A stretch of 64,000 nt of DNA from PALSA-968 sp964387075 (GTDB lineage Bacteria > Bacteroidota > Bacteroidia > B-17B0 > Aurantibacillaceae): assembly GCA_964387075.1 (NCBI GenBank), contig CAYLVB010000012.1:104744-168743 (forward strand), in the 5' to 3' direction. The notes beneath the pieces are model-generated. The model saw only the letters and a program-made list of their open reading frames with translations. It was not told the DNA's origin and did not search any database. Each line of letters starts with the position of its first letter. The first letter of the stretch is position 1. Shown here piece by piece: positions 36,163 through 44,170 of this stretch. The translations under genes and the position numbers were made by a program.

Positions 36163-37344
36163 ATGCATTTAAGTAACCGACAACTTTTCTTACAACACGT
36201 GGCTCAAACGAGCCCTGCCCCGGTGGGACTGGAGATCGTTTCTGCGAATGGTGTTTATTTGAAGGATGTGAACGGAAAGGAATACATCGATCTTATTTCC
36301 GGAATTTCGGTAAGTAACGTGGGGCATTGTCACCCCGAAGTTGTTGCTGCCATTGAAAAGCAAGCCAAAACCTATATGCACCTGATGGTGTATGGCGAGT
36401 ACATTCAGAGTCCGCAGGTGGAATTGGCGCAGGCGTTGGTGAAACTATTGCCCAAGAAGCTCAGCAGTGTTTATTTTGTGAACTCGGGATCGGAAGCTAC
36501 CGAAGGAGCGATGAAGCTATCGAAGCGCTTTACCGGTAGGAGTGAGATCATTTCCTGCAAGGATTCCTATCATGGAAGTACACAGGGAGCTTTAAGCATC
36601 ATCGGTAACGAATTCTTCAAAACGAATTATCGTCCGCTTTTACCGGATACGAAGTATATTGCTTTTAACAGTGAAAAGGATCTCGAAGAGATTACTTCGA
36701 AAACTGCCTGCGTTATTGTAGAGACCATTCAAAGTGAAGCGGGAGTTATTGCTCCGAAGAATGATTGGTTAAAGAAATTAAGAGAGCGCTGTACAGAAAC
36801 AGGAACCCTTCTTGTTTTTGATGAAGTGCAGGCGGGTTTCGGGAGGACAGGAACCTTCTTTGCTTTTGAGCAGTTCAATGTTGTGCCCGATATTTTACTT
36901 TTAGGAAAAGGAATGGGAGGGGGGATGCCCATTGGCGCTTTTGTGGCTTCGGCCGAGATCATGCATGCATTAACGGATAATCCTGTTTTGGGCCACATGA
37001 CAACCTTTGGTGGTCACCCGGTTTGTTGCGCGGCTTCTTTGGCTTGTTTGAACTTAATTTCAGGAAAGAAACTCTACGAGCGTGGGAAAAACATTGCAGC
37101 CATCATAAAAAAAGAACTAGTTCACCCTAAAATAAAGGAGATCCGTGCTTCGGGAGCTTTAATTGCCGTTGATTTTGGCGACGAGAAATACAATATGTCT
37201 GTCATCCACAATTGCATTGAGAACGGCGTTATTACCGATTGGTTCCTCTTCAACCCACAAAGTATGCGTATTGCTCCGCCGTTGACTATTACAGATGAGG
37301 AACTAAAGAAGGCTTGTGGGGTTATTTTGGGGGTGATTCAATAA
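36163..37344 (+). CDS. Class III aminotransferase (acetylornithine/succinyl-DAP aminotransferase type)
   Basis: 393 residues, fold type I PLP enzyme. Conserved parts are DVNGKEYIDLISGISVSNVGH, YFVNSGSEATEGAMKLSKRF, LLVFDEVQAGFGRTGTFFAF (Asp contacting the PLP nitrogen), K249 in LLLGKGMGGGMPIG (Schiff base) and MTTFGGHPVCCAASLA. The family includes acetylornithine, succinyl-DAP, 4-aminobutyrate and ornithine transaminases; the short length favours the ArgD/DapC-like group. Lying 65 bp after dapA on the same strand, it may act in lysine/DAP synthesis. The stop abuts the cassette-like site at 37342. Confidence 0.88.
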   Translation: MHLSNRQLFLQHVAQTSPAPVGLEIVSANGVYLKDVNGKEYIDLISGISVSNVGHCHPEVVAAIEKQAKTYMHLMVYGEYIQSPQVELAQALVKLLPKKLSSVYFVNSGSEATEGAMKLSKRFTGRSEIISCKDSYHGSTQGALSIIGNEFFKTNYRPLLPDTKYIAFNSEKDLEEITSKTACVIVETIQSEAGVIAPKNDWLKKLRERCTETGTLLVFDEVQAGFGRTGTFFAFEQFNVVPDILLLGKGMGGGMPIGAFVASAEIMHALTDNPVLGHMTTFGGHPVCCAASLACLNLISGKKLYERGKNIAAIIKKELVHPKIKEIRASGALIAVDFGDEKYNMSVIHNCIENGVITDWFLFNPQSMRIAPPLTITDEELKKACGVILGVIQ

Positions 37345-37357
37345 CGTTTGGCGACTA
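37342..37357 (+). repeat. 16-bp direct repeat, left copy, bounding the DUF4238 cassette
   Basis: TAACGTTTGGCGACTA, identical to 38351-38366. The two copies are 1,009 bp apart and enclose exactly one gene. Confidence 0.8.
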
Positions 37358-37471
37358 CACGCCGTTTTTAGCTTGTCCAAGTTATGCATTTAGGCGTTAA
37401 CACGCAAAAAATGGAGTGTAGTTGCGGTTAGCACCTGTACGGCCGCACACAGTATTTGTCTAGCCAAACGT
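37344..37471. repeat. Imperfect palindrome (attC-like site) at the 3' end of the DUF4238 gene
   Basis: Outer arms ACGTTTGGCGAC (37344-37355) and GTCTAGCCAAACGT (37458-37471) are inverted, with the 7-mers GTTTGGC/GCCAAAC perfectly complementary. Inside, ACTACAC pairs with GTGTAGT. The palindrome ends exactly on the stop codon of the minus-strand gene, as attC sites do in integron cassettes. The canonical GTTRRRY/RYYYAAC boxes are matched only with one mismatch each. Confidence 0.6.
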
Positions 37472-38307
37472 CAGACCAATTTAAATGTCTGAAAGAAGGC
37501 TTTGATGAATTTTTCGGAACCCAAGTAAAACTTGTCGGCACTATGCAACATCAACATATTTACATTTGTTGCAAAGGAGCCGTCAACGTCTTTGCGTATA
37601 ATTTTGTTATAGAACGCTTTATTTCTAATGTCAATGCCGTTTTTGTCTTTGCCTTCATAAAAGACGCAACAATGTTTATTGTCAATCGGAACAATTATTG
37701 TGTGACCTATTTCAAATTGTTGTTGGTACTCATTGTTTCTCAAGTTGAATTCATTGTCAACGATAAGAACGGGGTTGTCGCTGGTAATAAATTGAGAAGT
37801 GTCCGTCAGTCGAAGAATTTTTACGACTTTAAATTCATGAGCCTCTAATAACGCTGGAACTATTTCCTTAACATGTGCGATTTTATAATCTTCTTTGATT
37901 TTGTCTAACTCAAAATGAAACTGTTCGGGAACATTTTTTAGGAACAAATCAAATTGTTTAGGAGTCCTAGCGTGAAGGGATAAAAAGAACATTAAAAGTT
38001 TGCTTCGCTGCAACATGTCAAACTGATTTGCAGTTGGGTCAACGAGTAAATTGTAAATGTCTGTGTATTCATTTTCGACATGGTGAGCGTAAAATGTCGT
38101 TTCGACAACCATAGAATCATTTCCTCCGTCAATGGTGTAAAAGTCCTCAACGACTGTCGCACTTTTTAAGGAGATTGGTCTGTTAAGTTCTTTATTTCTC
38201 ATGTCGGCGGACTGGCCCACGCGCTTGAATTTTCGGAAAATCTTTTTTCCGTCGTCCGAGAAATTTTTGAGGTAGCACCTAGGAGTCGTATGTTGGTCTT
38301 TTGTCAA
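37471..38307 (-). CDS. DUF4238 domain protein, sole cargo of a cassette-like unit
   Basis: 278 residues. The N-terminus TKDQHTTPRCYLKNFSDDGK is the DUF4238 hallmark ('QHxxPRxYLKNFS'), and QFITSDNPVLIVDNEF plus the late IIVPIDNKHCCVF fit the same family. Function unknown; members are frequent in mobile cassettes and near defence genes. The gene is AT-rich compared with the dapA region, uses its own small space, and has a stop that overlaps the left palindrome. No promoter matching the phylum consensus is seen upstream, so expression may depend on the insertion site. Confidence 0.85.
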   Translation of the reverse strand: MTKDQHTTPRCYLKNFSDDGKKIFRKFKRVGQSADMRNKELNRPISLKSATVVEDFYTIDGGNDSMVVETTFYAHHVENEYTDIYNLLVDPTANQFDMLQRSKLLMFFLSLHARTPKQFDLFLKNVPEQFHFELDKIKEDYKIAHVKEIVPALLEAHEFKVVKILRLTDTSQFITSDNPVLIVDNEFNLRNNEYQQQFEIGHTIIVPIDNKHCCVFYEGKDKNGIDIRNKAFYNKIIRKDVDGSFATNVNMLMLHSADKFYLGSEKFIKAFFQTFKLV

Positions 38308-38350
38308 AGTCTTTTGTCTTAACGGAATGTCTGTCCGGCCATATTGGTAC

Positions 38351-38366
38351 TAACGTTTGGCGACTA
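38351..38366 (+). repeat. 16-bp direct repeat, right copy
   Basis: TAACGTTTGGCGACTA, a perfect match to 37342-37357. Confidence 0.8.
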
Positions 38367-38523
38367 ATGGCCGTTGGGCTTTTGGAACACTCAACTTTCT
38401 TAACCGACAAAAGGTTATTTAAAGATACCAAACTTTATTAGCCGCCGCAAATTAAATTTCGCGAAGCGACCTTGTTAATAGCGCGCGGCGATGACCCGAT
38501 TCCGCCCAATGGCCATTAGTTGC
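38360..38523. repeat. Long imperfect palindrome (attC-like site)
   Basis: Left arm GCGACTAATGGCCGTTGGGC (38360-38379) and right arm GCCCAATGGCCATTAGTTGC (38504-38523) pair at 18 of 20 positions around a 124-nt interior that itself contains smaller inverted words such as TTCGCGAA. It lies between the DUF4238 gene and the methyltransferase-nuclease pair. It directly adjoins the inverted repeat at 38525. Confidence 0.7.
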
Positions 38524-38524
38524 T

Positions 38525-38542
38525 GTTACCCCTTGTGCGCCA
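38525..38542. repeat. Left inverted repeat bounding the methyltransferase-Mrr unit
   Basis: GTTACCCCTTGTGCGCCA; the reverse complement of 40320-40337 at 16 of 18 positions. Confidence 0.7.
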
Positions 38543-38576
38543 CACAAAGGTTGTCATAGTATTCAATTTAAAACAT

Positions 38577-38606
38577 TTTGTCATTCACATAAAAGGAGTA
38601 AATTTG
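38577..38606 (+). promoter_or_regulatory. Promoter of the methyltransferase-Mrr operon
   Basis: TTTG at 38577-38580, an 18-nt spacer and TAAATTTG at 38599-38606. It lies inside the inverted repeats, so the unit carries its own promoter. ATG follows 23 nt later. Confidence 0.75.
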
Positions 38607-38629
38607 ATATAAATAGCCTAACTCGGTTT

Positions 38630-39484
38630 ATGTCGTCATTAGCAGATTCAAGTTCAGTATTGCTGCCAGGAAAACTTCTGCCTCAGCATCAGACGGCTAT
38701 TAGTTTGATAGTCGGCAAGCTTGAATCGCCTCAAGTCACTGATTTCATTTGGTTTGACCTTTGTTGCGGAAAAGGCCAGATACTTAATCAACTAAAAGGG
38801 AATATTTCAGTCAAAAATGTATCAAAAATACATTTCAAAGCTTTTGATATTAATAACGACGATATCAGGGTAAACGAGCAAATTGGAAAGTCAATAGGAT
38901 TTAAATCATATGATTCAAAGGTTGGAGAAATAAGTGATTTTTCAACTTTGATTCCAGAAACTGAAAAGAAAGATTTTATTACTTGCATCAATAGTTTTCA
39001 TGAAATAGATCCGATTCTAATACCAAAGGTTCTTCTGGAAAGTCTTATTCGTTTGACCGCGGATGGTATTTTGTTTATCTATGATATGGAGGATTTAGTT
39101 GATCAGGAGCTTGGAGCCATCACATGGAGTAGATCAGAGGTATTTGAAATAACAAGTGGTTTAATGAGCGCCATCGATGTTAGCGATTATACACCTGAAC
39201 CTCAAGGATGGCCGCATTCGAAGACAACAGGATGGAGTGTTCAAATTCATAGAAGAAGTATTTCTAAAACTCTTGTATTTAATACGGAACAGAAAAATGA
39301 AATTTTGGCAAAATTGGAAAAACTTATATTTGAAATACTAGAGCGAAAAAAGAAACTTGCAATAGAAGCTTTAGAGTCTTTTACGGATAGTAATTCCGAC
39401 ACTAAGTCTGAGGAAAACCTTCAGGTAAAGTTCTTGTACGATTTTTGGGCTATTAACAGAATTTTATCAAAGCATAAGAGATGA
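38630..39484 (+). CDS. Class I SAM-dependent methyltransferase, partner of the sensor-Mrr protein
   Basis: 284 residues. Motif I is WFDLCCGKGQILNQL (D43-L-C-C-G-K-G), motif II is FKAFDINNDD (D73), and FITCINSFHEIDP is the motif IV strand; this is a Rossmann SAM fold. It lacks the (D/N)PPY motif of amino-DNA methyltransferases and the PC motif of cytosine-C5 enzymes, so the target is not obvious. A helical tail (about 215-284, LEKLIFEILERKKKLAIEAL) may bind the partner. It overlaps the next gene by 4 bp (ATGA). AT-rich and unlike its chromosomal surroundings. Confidence 0.7.
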   Translation: MSSLADSSSVLLPGKLLPQHQTAISLIVGKLESPQVTDFIWFDLCCGKGQILNQLKGNISVKNVSKIHFKAFDINNDDIRVNEQIGKSIGFKSYDSKVGEISDFSTLIPETEKKDFITCINSFHEIDPILIPKVLLESLIRLTADGILFIYDMEDLVDQELGAITWSRSEVFEITSGLMSAIDVSDYTPEPQGWPHSKTTGWSVQIHRRSISKTLVFNTEQKNEILAKLEKLIFEILERKKKLAIEALESFTDSNSDTKSEENLQVKFLYDFWAINRILSKHKR

Positions 39485-40299
39485 TGAAAATATTTTTTTC
39501 CATACCGCATGAACTAATCGAATTATTCGATCAAGTCAAAACAGAACTTGAAAACAAAGGGTATTTGGTTGTCAATAATTTCCGAGAAGAAGTATATTCT
39601 TCGTTTTCTGGTGAAACTGTTTCTTTTGTAAGTAATCACATTCTCAACGCCGATATAGTAGTAGGTGTTGACGTGAGAAATCCTTCCGTACTATTTGAAT
39701 TGGGCGTTGCCTCTGGAAGTTCCAAAAAAATTATTATCATGGAACGCGACGAAAGTGATATCCCTAGTTTTTTAAAAGATTTTTATTATTTGCGTTGGAA
39801 GGATTCTATGTTTTTAGCAGAGCAAATTGACCATTTCATAAGAACGCAAATCAAAAGCACAGTTAAATCAATCACTCCTGCTGAATTTCATAACCTGAGA
39901 GATTTAATTCGTGCATCCTCAGATTCTATTTCTGCTTTGGATAATGTAAGTCCTGTGGATTTTGAATCACTTGTATTCGAATTTTTCAATACTAAAGGCT
40001 ATGGACCTACTGAACTTCCTAGGAATGGTCTTGATTATGGTTATGATATGGTCTTATCGAATTATAAAGAATACAATAAAACCTTGGTAGAAATAAAAAA
40101 ATATCGATCAAATCAAAGAATTTCTATCGCTCCAATTCAGCAACTGTTGGGTGCTGTATCAGCGTACAAGGCAGATCATTCTATTTTGATAACGTCCTCT
40201 GGTTTTACTTCGTCAGCGATTTCTTTTTCAAACAAAATGGTCAGTCAAAAAGTTGAGCTTTGGGATTTTGAAAAATTGAGGCAGGAAGTCTTGACGTAA
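39481..40299 (+). CDS. Nucleotide-sensor-like domain fused to Mrr-type restriction endonuclease
   Basis: 272 residues, two domains. The N-terminal half (about 1-115) has a flavodoxin/TIR-like pattern as in nucleoside deoxyribosyltransferase-like sensors: MKIFFSIPHELIELFDQVK, then ADIVVGVDVRNPSVLFELGV, then SSKKIIIME. The C-terminal half (about 155-272) is a type IV Mrr-like nuclease: DFESLVFEFFNTKGYG, D189 in GLDYGYDMVL, E204-I-K206 in TLVEIKKY (the D-ExK active site) and the PIQQLLGAVSAYKAD helix. A DNA-cleaving effector controlled by a ligand-binding domain is the likely design, with the overlapping methyltransferase as modifier or controller. A phage-defence role is inferred. Confidence 0.75.
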   Translation: MMKIFFSIPHELIELFDQVKTELENKGYLVVNNFREEVYSSFSGETVSFVSNHILNADIVVGVDVRNPSVLFELGVASGSSKKIIIMERDESDIPSFLKDFYYLRWKDSMFLAEQIDHFIRTQIKSTVKSITPAEFHNLRDLIRASSDSISALDNVSPVDFESLVFEFFNTKGYGPTELPRNGLDYGYDMVLSNYKEYNKTLVEIKKYRSNQRISIAPIQQLLGAVSAYKADHSILITSSGFTSSAISFSNKMVSQKVELWDFEKLRQEVLT

Positions 40300-40319
40300 T
40301 TTTTTTCAGTCTGTCGTCC

Positions 40320-40337
40320 TGGCGCATTAGGGGTAAC
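40320..40337. repeat. Right inverted repeat bounding the methyltransferase-Mrr unit
   Basis: TGGCGCATTAGGGGTAAC, 21 bp after the nuclease stop; pairs with 38525-38542. Confidence 0.7.
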
Positions 40338-40479
40338 TACCTTATAGCATCAGTTTTTTCCTTCCTATCCTGCTGTTTTAGCAAGATAACAGCCAGTATA
40401 TTGCGCTTTTCGGTATAATCAAAAATAGGCAATTTTTGGCAAATAAAAAAAACGATAAGTTTTTGGAGTTCTATTCGGT

Positions 40480-41064
40480 TTACTGTTTAATCTCGTAATA
40501 AACCCCCAGTTCCTTGCAAAGCGCAATTAATTTCTCAGAACCTTCGTTGTTCAGGTTGCCCCATTTGGTTTGGAGGATGAAGGGAGCGGTATCACATTGT
40601 TTAAAGTGGCAGGAGATATTGATATAGCCCACGATCTTGCCATGGTTCAGGAAAACAAAACCGGCTTCGGGTACTTTGCCCAGGCAGGAGCTCCAGAGAA
40701 AATTCTCGGGTTTGTTGCATAAGGTAAGAAGTTGTTTTATCTGCTCCGCGCTCAGGTCCTTCCCCTCGGGATCAATGAACGGCGAAAGTTTGTTGTGCAC
40801 GCGGTCGGCAATGGAATTTGCCTCGTGCTCCTTGCTGGTTTTGTTGTGGTAAGCCTCGTTGATGCGGTAAGCCACCACGCGGTCGTAATGCAAAACGTTG
40901 AGCGCGTTGGTATCGCCCAGGTGGGTCTGTATCTTGAAGATCATTTTTTCCTTTAGCACGGGATCAACAGTGAGCGTATCGGCATAAAGTTTCTTGATCA
41001 GCGGAGATTGTGCCGCTGCCAGGAAGGGAAGAAAAACCAGGGGTAAATAAAATTTGTTCTTCAT
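40480..41064 (-). CDS. Hypothetical secreted protein
   Basis: 194 residues with a signal peptide (FYLPLVFLPFLAAAQ). The mature part is about 175 residues, mixed helix/strand, with four Cys (LTLCNKPENFLWSSCLGKV, NISCHFKQC) that could form disulfides in the periplasm. I recognise no family. It stands alone between an accessory island and a repeat hairpin region. Confidence 0.7.
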   Translation of the reverse strand: MKNKFYLPLVFLPFLAAAQSPLIKKLYADTLTVDPVLKEKMIFKIQTHLGDTNALNVLHYDRVVAYRINEAYHNKTSKEHEANSIADRVHNKLSPFIDPEGKDLSAEQIKQLLTLCNKPENFLWSSCLGKVPEAGFVFLNHGKIVGYINISCHFKQCDTAPFILQTKWGNLNNEGSEKLIALCKELGVYYEIKQ

Positions 41065-41120
41065 GCGCTTATCAAAGGTAATTCAAAAACACATACAAGC
41101 AAACCATGAAACAGGTTCAG

Positions 41121-41183
41121 GGCAGGAAGCCTGCCAGGACCCCATTCTTTCGCTTCGCGAAATTCTGTCCCCTTAAAGGGGAC
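41121..41183. repeat. Cluster of small hairpins upstream of the secreted-protein gene
   Basis: GGCAGG-AAG-CCTGCC (41121-41135), TTTCG/CGAAA around 41149-41162, and GTCCCCTT-A-AAGGGGAC (41167-41183) followed by GATCTTTTT. The words are typical of dispersed intergenic repeats of this phylum. The last hairpin has a plus-strand T-run although no plus-strand gene ends here. Confidence 0.5.
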
Positions 41184-41213
41184 GATCTTTTTGTAACACT
41201 AATTTGAAAAGTA

Positions 41214-43376
41214 CTATAGCTCTTCCTTCTTCACCGGTTTTTTTACCTCAATGCCCATGTTGTAGAATATGAAGGAATAAATATCCACCACCTGGTCGAT
41301 CGTTTTAGAAAGGGGTTTGCCGGCTCCGTGTCCTGCGGCTTTGTCGATGCGTATCAATACAGGGCTTGATTTATCGGCCATCGCCTGCATTTTAGCTCCG
41401 AATTTAAACGAATGCGCGGGAACAACGCGGTCGTCGTGATCGCCGGTGGTGACCAGCGTGGCGGGATATTTTACGCCGGCCTTGATGTTGTGATAAGGCG
41501 AGTAGGAGTGAATGTATTTGGTGAATTTAGGATCATCCGGGTTTCCGTAATCGTCTATCCAGCCAAAGCCAACGGTAAATTTATGGAAACGCATCATGTC
41601 CATCACGCCAACCATTGGAATGGCTACACGGAAAAGATCAGGGCGTTGTGTCTGGCACGCGCCAACCAAAAGGCCGCCGTTTGAACCGCCGTTGATGGCG
41701 AGATAATCCGGCGAAGTATATTTCTGCGCAATGAGGTATTCGCCGGCGCCAATAAAGTCGTCAAACACATTCTGTTTATTCAAAAGCATTCCCGCCTCGT
41801 GCCATTTCTGCCCGTATTCATTACCGCCGCGCAGGTTCACCATTACGTAAACACCTCCCTGTTCCAGGAAAGCCACACGCGCCGCGCTGAAGCCGGGATT
41901 CATCACAACCGAGAAACCTCCGTAACCGTACATCAGCGTCGGGTTCTTGCCATTCATCTCAATACCTTTCTTGTGTACAACAAACATGGGTACGTTGGTG
42001 CCGTCCTTGCTCTTAAAGAAAACCTGTTTTGTTTCATACTCCGCTTTGTTGAATTTCACCTCAGGAGCACGAAAAACCTCCGACTTACCGGAAGCGAGAT
42101 CATATTTATAGATCGTGGAAGGGTAGAGGAAGGAAGTGAATGTATAGAACACTTCTTTAGCATCCTTGTCACCGCTAAATCCGCCGGCGTCACCCAGGTC
42201 GGGTAGTTCTATTTTTCGAATGAACTTTCCGCTATAATCGTATTGCTCTACATTCGAACAAACATCTTTGAGGTAAGAAACGAAAAGGTTCTTGCCGGCC
42301 GTAGTGGCATAATCCATGTATTCTTTTTTCTCGGGAACAACATCTTTCCAATTGGTTTTATCCGGGTTCTTTGGATCAACGGCTACAATTTTCTTGTTGG
42401 GCGCCCCATCATTTGTCACCAACAGGATCCGGTCACCATCTGAATCAATAATTCCTGTTTCACTGGTGAATCCTGAAGTAAGCGCTTTCCAATCCTTTTG
42501 CGAAGCATCGTTCTTATCCCAGAAATACAGGTTCCAGTTGCCGGTTCCTTTTGATTTGGTAAGGAACCAGAAACGCTCATCTTCAGAAGCCGAAACACCG
42601 TAATACATCTGCTTCACGCTCTTGTCTTCGTAGATCAATTGGTCTTTTTCCTGCAGATCGCCCAGTTTGTGGTAATACACTTTTTGGTACTCATTAGCCG
42701 CGGCCAGCGCGCTTCCTTTTGGTTTATCGAACCTGTTGTAGAAGAAACCATCTTTATACCAGGAGGCTCCCGAGAATTTTACCCACTCCAGTTTATCGCC
42801 CATTTGTTTTTTGTTGGCAATATCCATCACATAGATCTCTTCCCAGTCGCTGCCGGCGCGGTTCAATGTATAAGCAATGTATCTTTTGTCTTTAGAATGA
42901 CCTGCCATGCCAACGCTCACCGTTCCTTCTTTCGAAAGCGTGTTAGGGTCGAGAAATATTTCTTCCGTACCGGTGAGGCCTTTTTGTATGTAGTAAACCG
43001 ACTGGTTCTGCAACCCGGTATTTTTGTCGTAGATATAATAGTCGCCTACTTTAAAAGGCGCACCATATTTCGGATAATTAAGAAGTTCGGTAATGCGATC
43101 CTTTAATTGCTGGCGATATGGAATTTTAGAGAAATAATCTTCGGTGGTTTTGATCTGTTCGTTCACCCAGGCTTTTGTTTCTTCGGATGTGTCGTTCTCC
43201 AGCCAGCGGTAATCGTCCTGCACCGTGATACCGTTAATGGTATCGGCGTAGGGAACTGTCTTGGTTTGCGGGTAGTTCACGGTGATTGCCGGTAATTGAG
43301 TTGTTTCCTCGTTCTTGCCGTTGCAGGCAGCCAGCAGGAGCAAAGGTGATAAATAGAGCGCTTTGTGAAGAGCCAT
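41214..43376 (-). CDS. Prolyl oligopeptidase (S9A), lipoprotein
   Basis: 720 residues. A lipoprotein signal (LSPLLLLAAC, Cys18) precedes the S9 N-terminal segment (VQDDYRWLENDTSEETKAWV), a seven-bladed propeller (about 100-440) and the alpha/beta hydrolase domain. The catalytic triad is Ser565 in NGGSNGGLLVG, Asp in GDHDDRVVPAHS and His683 in AGHGAGKP. It cleaves short peptides after proline, here in the periplasm or at the membrane. A TACATTTG box at 43395-43402 supplies the -7 element. Confidence 0.94.
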   Translation of the reverse strand: MALHKALYLSPLLLLAACNGKNEETTQLPAITVNYPQTKTVPYADTINGITVQDDYRWLENDTSEETKAWVNEQIKTTEDYFSKIPYRQQLKDRITELLNYPKYGAPFKVGDYYIYDKNTGLQNQSVYYIQKGLTGTEEIFLDPNTLSKEGTVSVGMAGHSKDKRYIAYTLNRAGSDWEEIYVMDIANKKQMGDKLEWVKFSGASWYKDGFFYNRFDKPKGSALAAANEYQKVYYHKLGDLQEKDQLIYEDKSVKQMYYGVSASEDERFWFLTKSKGTGNWNLYFWDKNDASQKDWKALTSGFTSETGIIDSDGDRILLVTNDGAPNKKIVAVDPKNPDKTNWKDVVPEKKEYMDYATTAGKNLFVSYLKDVCSNVEQYDYSGKFIRKIELPDLGDAGGFSGDKDAKEVFYTFTSFLYPSTIYKYDLASGKSEVFRAPEVKFNKAEYETKQVFFKSKDGTNVPMFVVHKKGIEMNGKNPTLMYGYGGFSVVMNPGFSAARVAFLEQGGVYVMVNLRGGNEYGQKWHEAGMLLNKQNVFDDFIGAGEYLIAQKYTSPDYLAINGGSNGGLLVGACQTQRPDLFRVAIPMVGVMDMMRFHKFTVGFGWIDDYGNPDDPKFTKYIHSYSPYHNIKAGVKYPATLVTTGDHDDRVVPAHSFKFGAKMQAMADKSSPVLIRIDKAAGHGAGKPLSKTIDQVVDIYSFIFYNMGIEVKKPVKKEEL

Positions 43377-43394
43377 GGGTTTTTAATTATGACC

Positions 43395-43402
43395 CAAATG
43401 TA
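43395..43402 (-). promoter_or_regulatory. -7 promoter element of the prolyl oligopeptidase gene (TACATTTG)
   Basis: Minus-strand TACATTTG ending 18 nt before the ATG at 43376. Confidence 0.5.
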
Positions 43403-43464
43403 TGCTAATTTTTAAGCCCAGAAAGGGGGATTTTTGCAACTAAATGGGGTTACAATAGATCAGC

Positions 43465-43824
43465 TTAGGTGATCAAAAGTTCATAAGGCAGGCCCAAAGC
43501 GCGGTGGAGTGCTTTAATACTTCGTATCGACAAGGTTCTTTTTTTATTCAGGAACTCGGAAACTATTCCTTTACTGCCAAAGTATGGCACAAGATCTTTT
43601 GACCTAAGGCCACGCTCTTCCATTGCGTATTTTACAGCCTCTACCGGGTCCGGAGCTTCGATCGGGTAATGAATATCTTCGTAAGCCGACACCAGCGTAC
43701 CTAAAACATCGAGTTCGTCATAAGCGGCACTTCCTTTTTTAGGATTGGATAAGATCAGTGTATCGATCCTTTTAAGTGCTGCCTTATGATCAGCCTTGGT
43801 TCTTATGGGTTTTATATTATTCAT
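43465..43824 (-). CDS. higA: HigA-type antitoxin
   Basis: 119 residues. The C-terminal half is an XRE helix-turn-helix (AVKYAMEERGLRSKDLVPYFGSKGIVSEFLNKKRTLSI, with IRSIKALHRALGLPYELL following); the N-terminal half (ALKRIDTLI...YDELDVLGTLVSAYED) is the typical HigA/'transcriptional regulator HTH-type' extension. It should neutralise the upstream HigB toxin and repress the operon. Start and toxin stop share one base (43824), so translation is coupled. Confidence 0.9.
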   Translation of the reverse strand: MNNIKPIRTKADHKAALKRIDTLILSNPKKGSAAYDELDVLGTLVSAYEDIHYPIEAPDPVEAVKYAMEERGLRSKDLVPYFGSKGIVSEFLNKKRTLSIRSIKALHRALGLPYELLIT

Positions 43825-44117
43825 TATATTCTTGTAGCATCTATTTTATCATATTCAGCATGTGTGCCCACAAACCGTATATAGGTCTTTTGTCCGTCGA
43901 AAAAGAGAGTGACCACAACCCTGTAGTTATTCCCTTTTATATTAAAAACAACACGGTTATTACCCACATAGTCGGCTGATGGAAAGTCTGCTTTTAGTTG
44001 ATTTATGTTTTTCCATTTAGCCTGTTCAACCTTCTTGTACCAAATCCTGAGTGGAATTTCAGCGTCCTTGTGCTTTTTCCAAAATTCGATCAGGCTGGAG
44101 CGGGATATAACATGCAT
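43824..44117 (-). CDS. higB: HigB-type mRNA interferase toxin
   Basis: About 97 residues of the HigB_toxin family: MHVISRSSLIEFWKKHKDAE at the start, then LRIWYKKVEQAKWKNINQLK, FPSADYVGNNRVVFNIKGNN and IRFVGTHAEYDKID. Members cut mRNA on the ribosome. The start is placed at 44117 because a TATCTTTG box lies at 44131-44138; the open frame begins further upstream at 44153, beyond that promoter. Toxin-before-antitoxin order is the rule for higBA. Confidence 0.9.
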   Translation of the reverse strand: MHVISRSSLIEFWKKHKDAEIPLRIWYKKVEQAKWKNINQLKADFPSADYVGNNRVVFNIKGNNYRVVVTLFFDGQKTYIRFVGTHAEYDKIDATRI

Positions 44118-44130
44118 ATCTATCTTGGTA

Positions 44131-44138
44131 CAAAGATA
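44131..44138 (-). promoter_or_regulatory. -7 promoter element of higBA (TATCTTTG)
   Basis: Minus-strand TATCTTTG ending 13 nt before the higB ATG and directly adjoining the palindrome at 44142-44166. Confidence 0.6.
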
Positions 44139-44141
44139 CGA

Positions 44142-44166
44142 AAAAGTTCTCAAAAAGAGAACTTTT
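44142..44166 (-). promoter_or_regulatory. Perfect palindrome: higBA operator and/or rhomboid-gene terminator
   Basis: AAAAGTTCTC (44142-44151), five A, GAGAACTTTT (44157-44166). It lies just upstream of the higBA -7 box, where an HTH antitoxin would bind. On the minus strand it is also a hairpin with a T-run, 5 bp behind the rhomboid stop, so it could terminate that transcript too. Confidence 0.65.
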
Positions 44167-44170
44167 AAAA

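Noticed and set aside
37450..37850. 130-codon plus-strand open frame opposite the DUF4238 gene
   Set aside because: The minus-strand DUF4238 protein is supported by family motifs; the plus-strand frame is its shadow.
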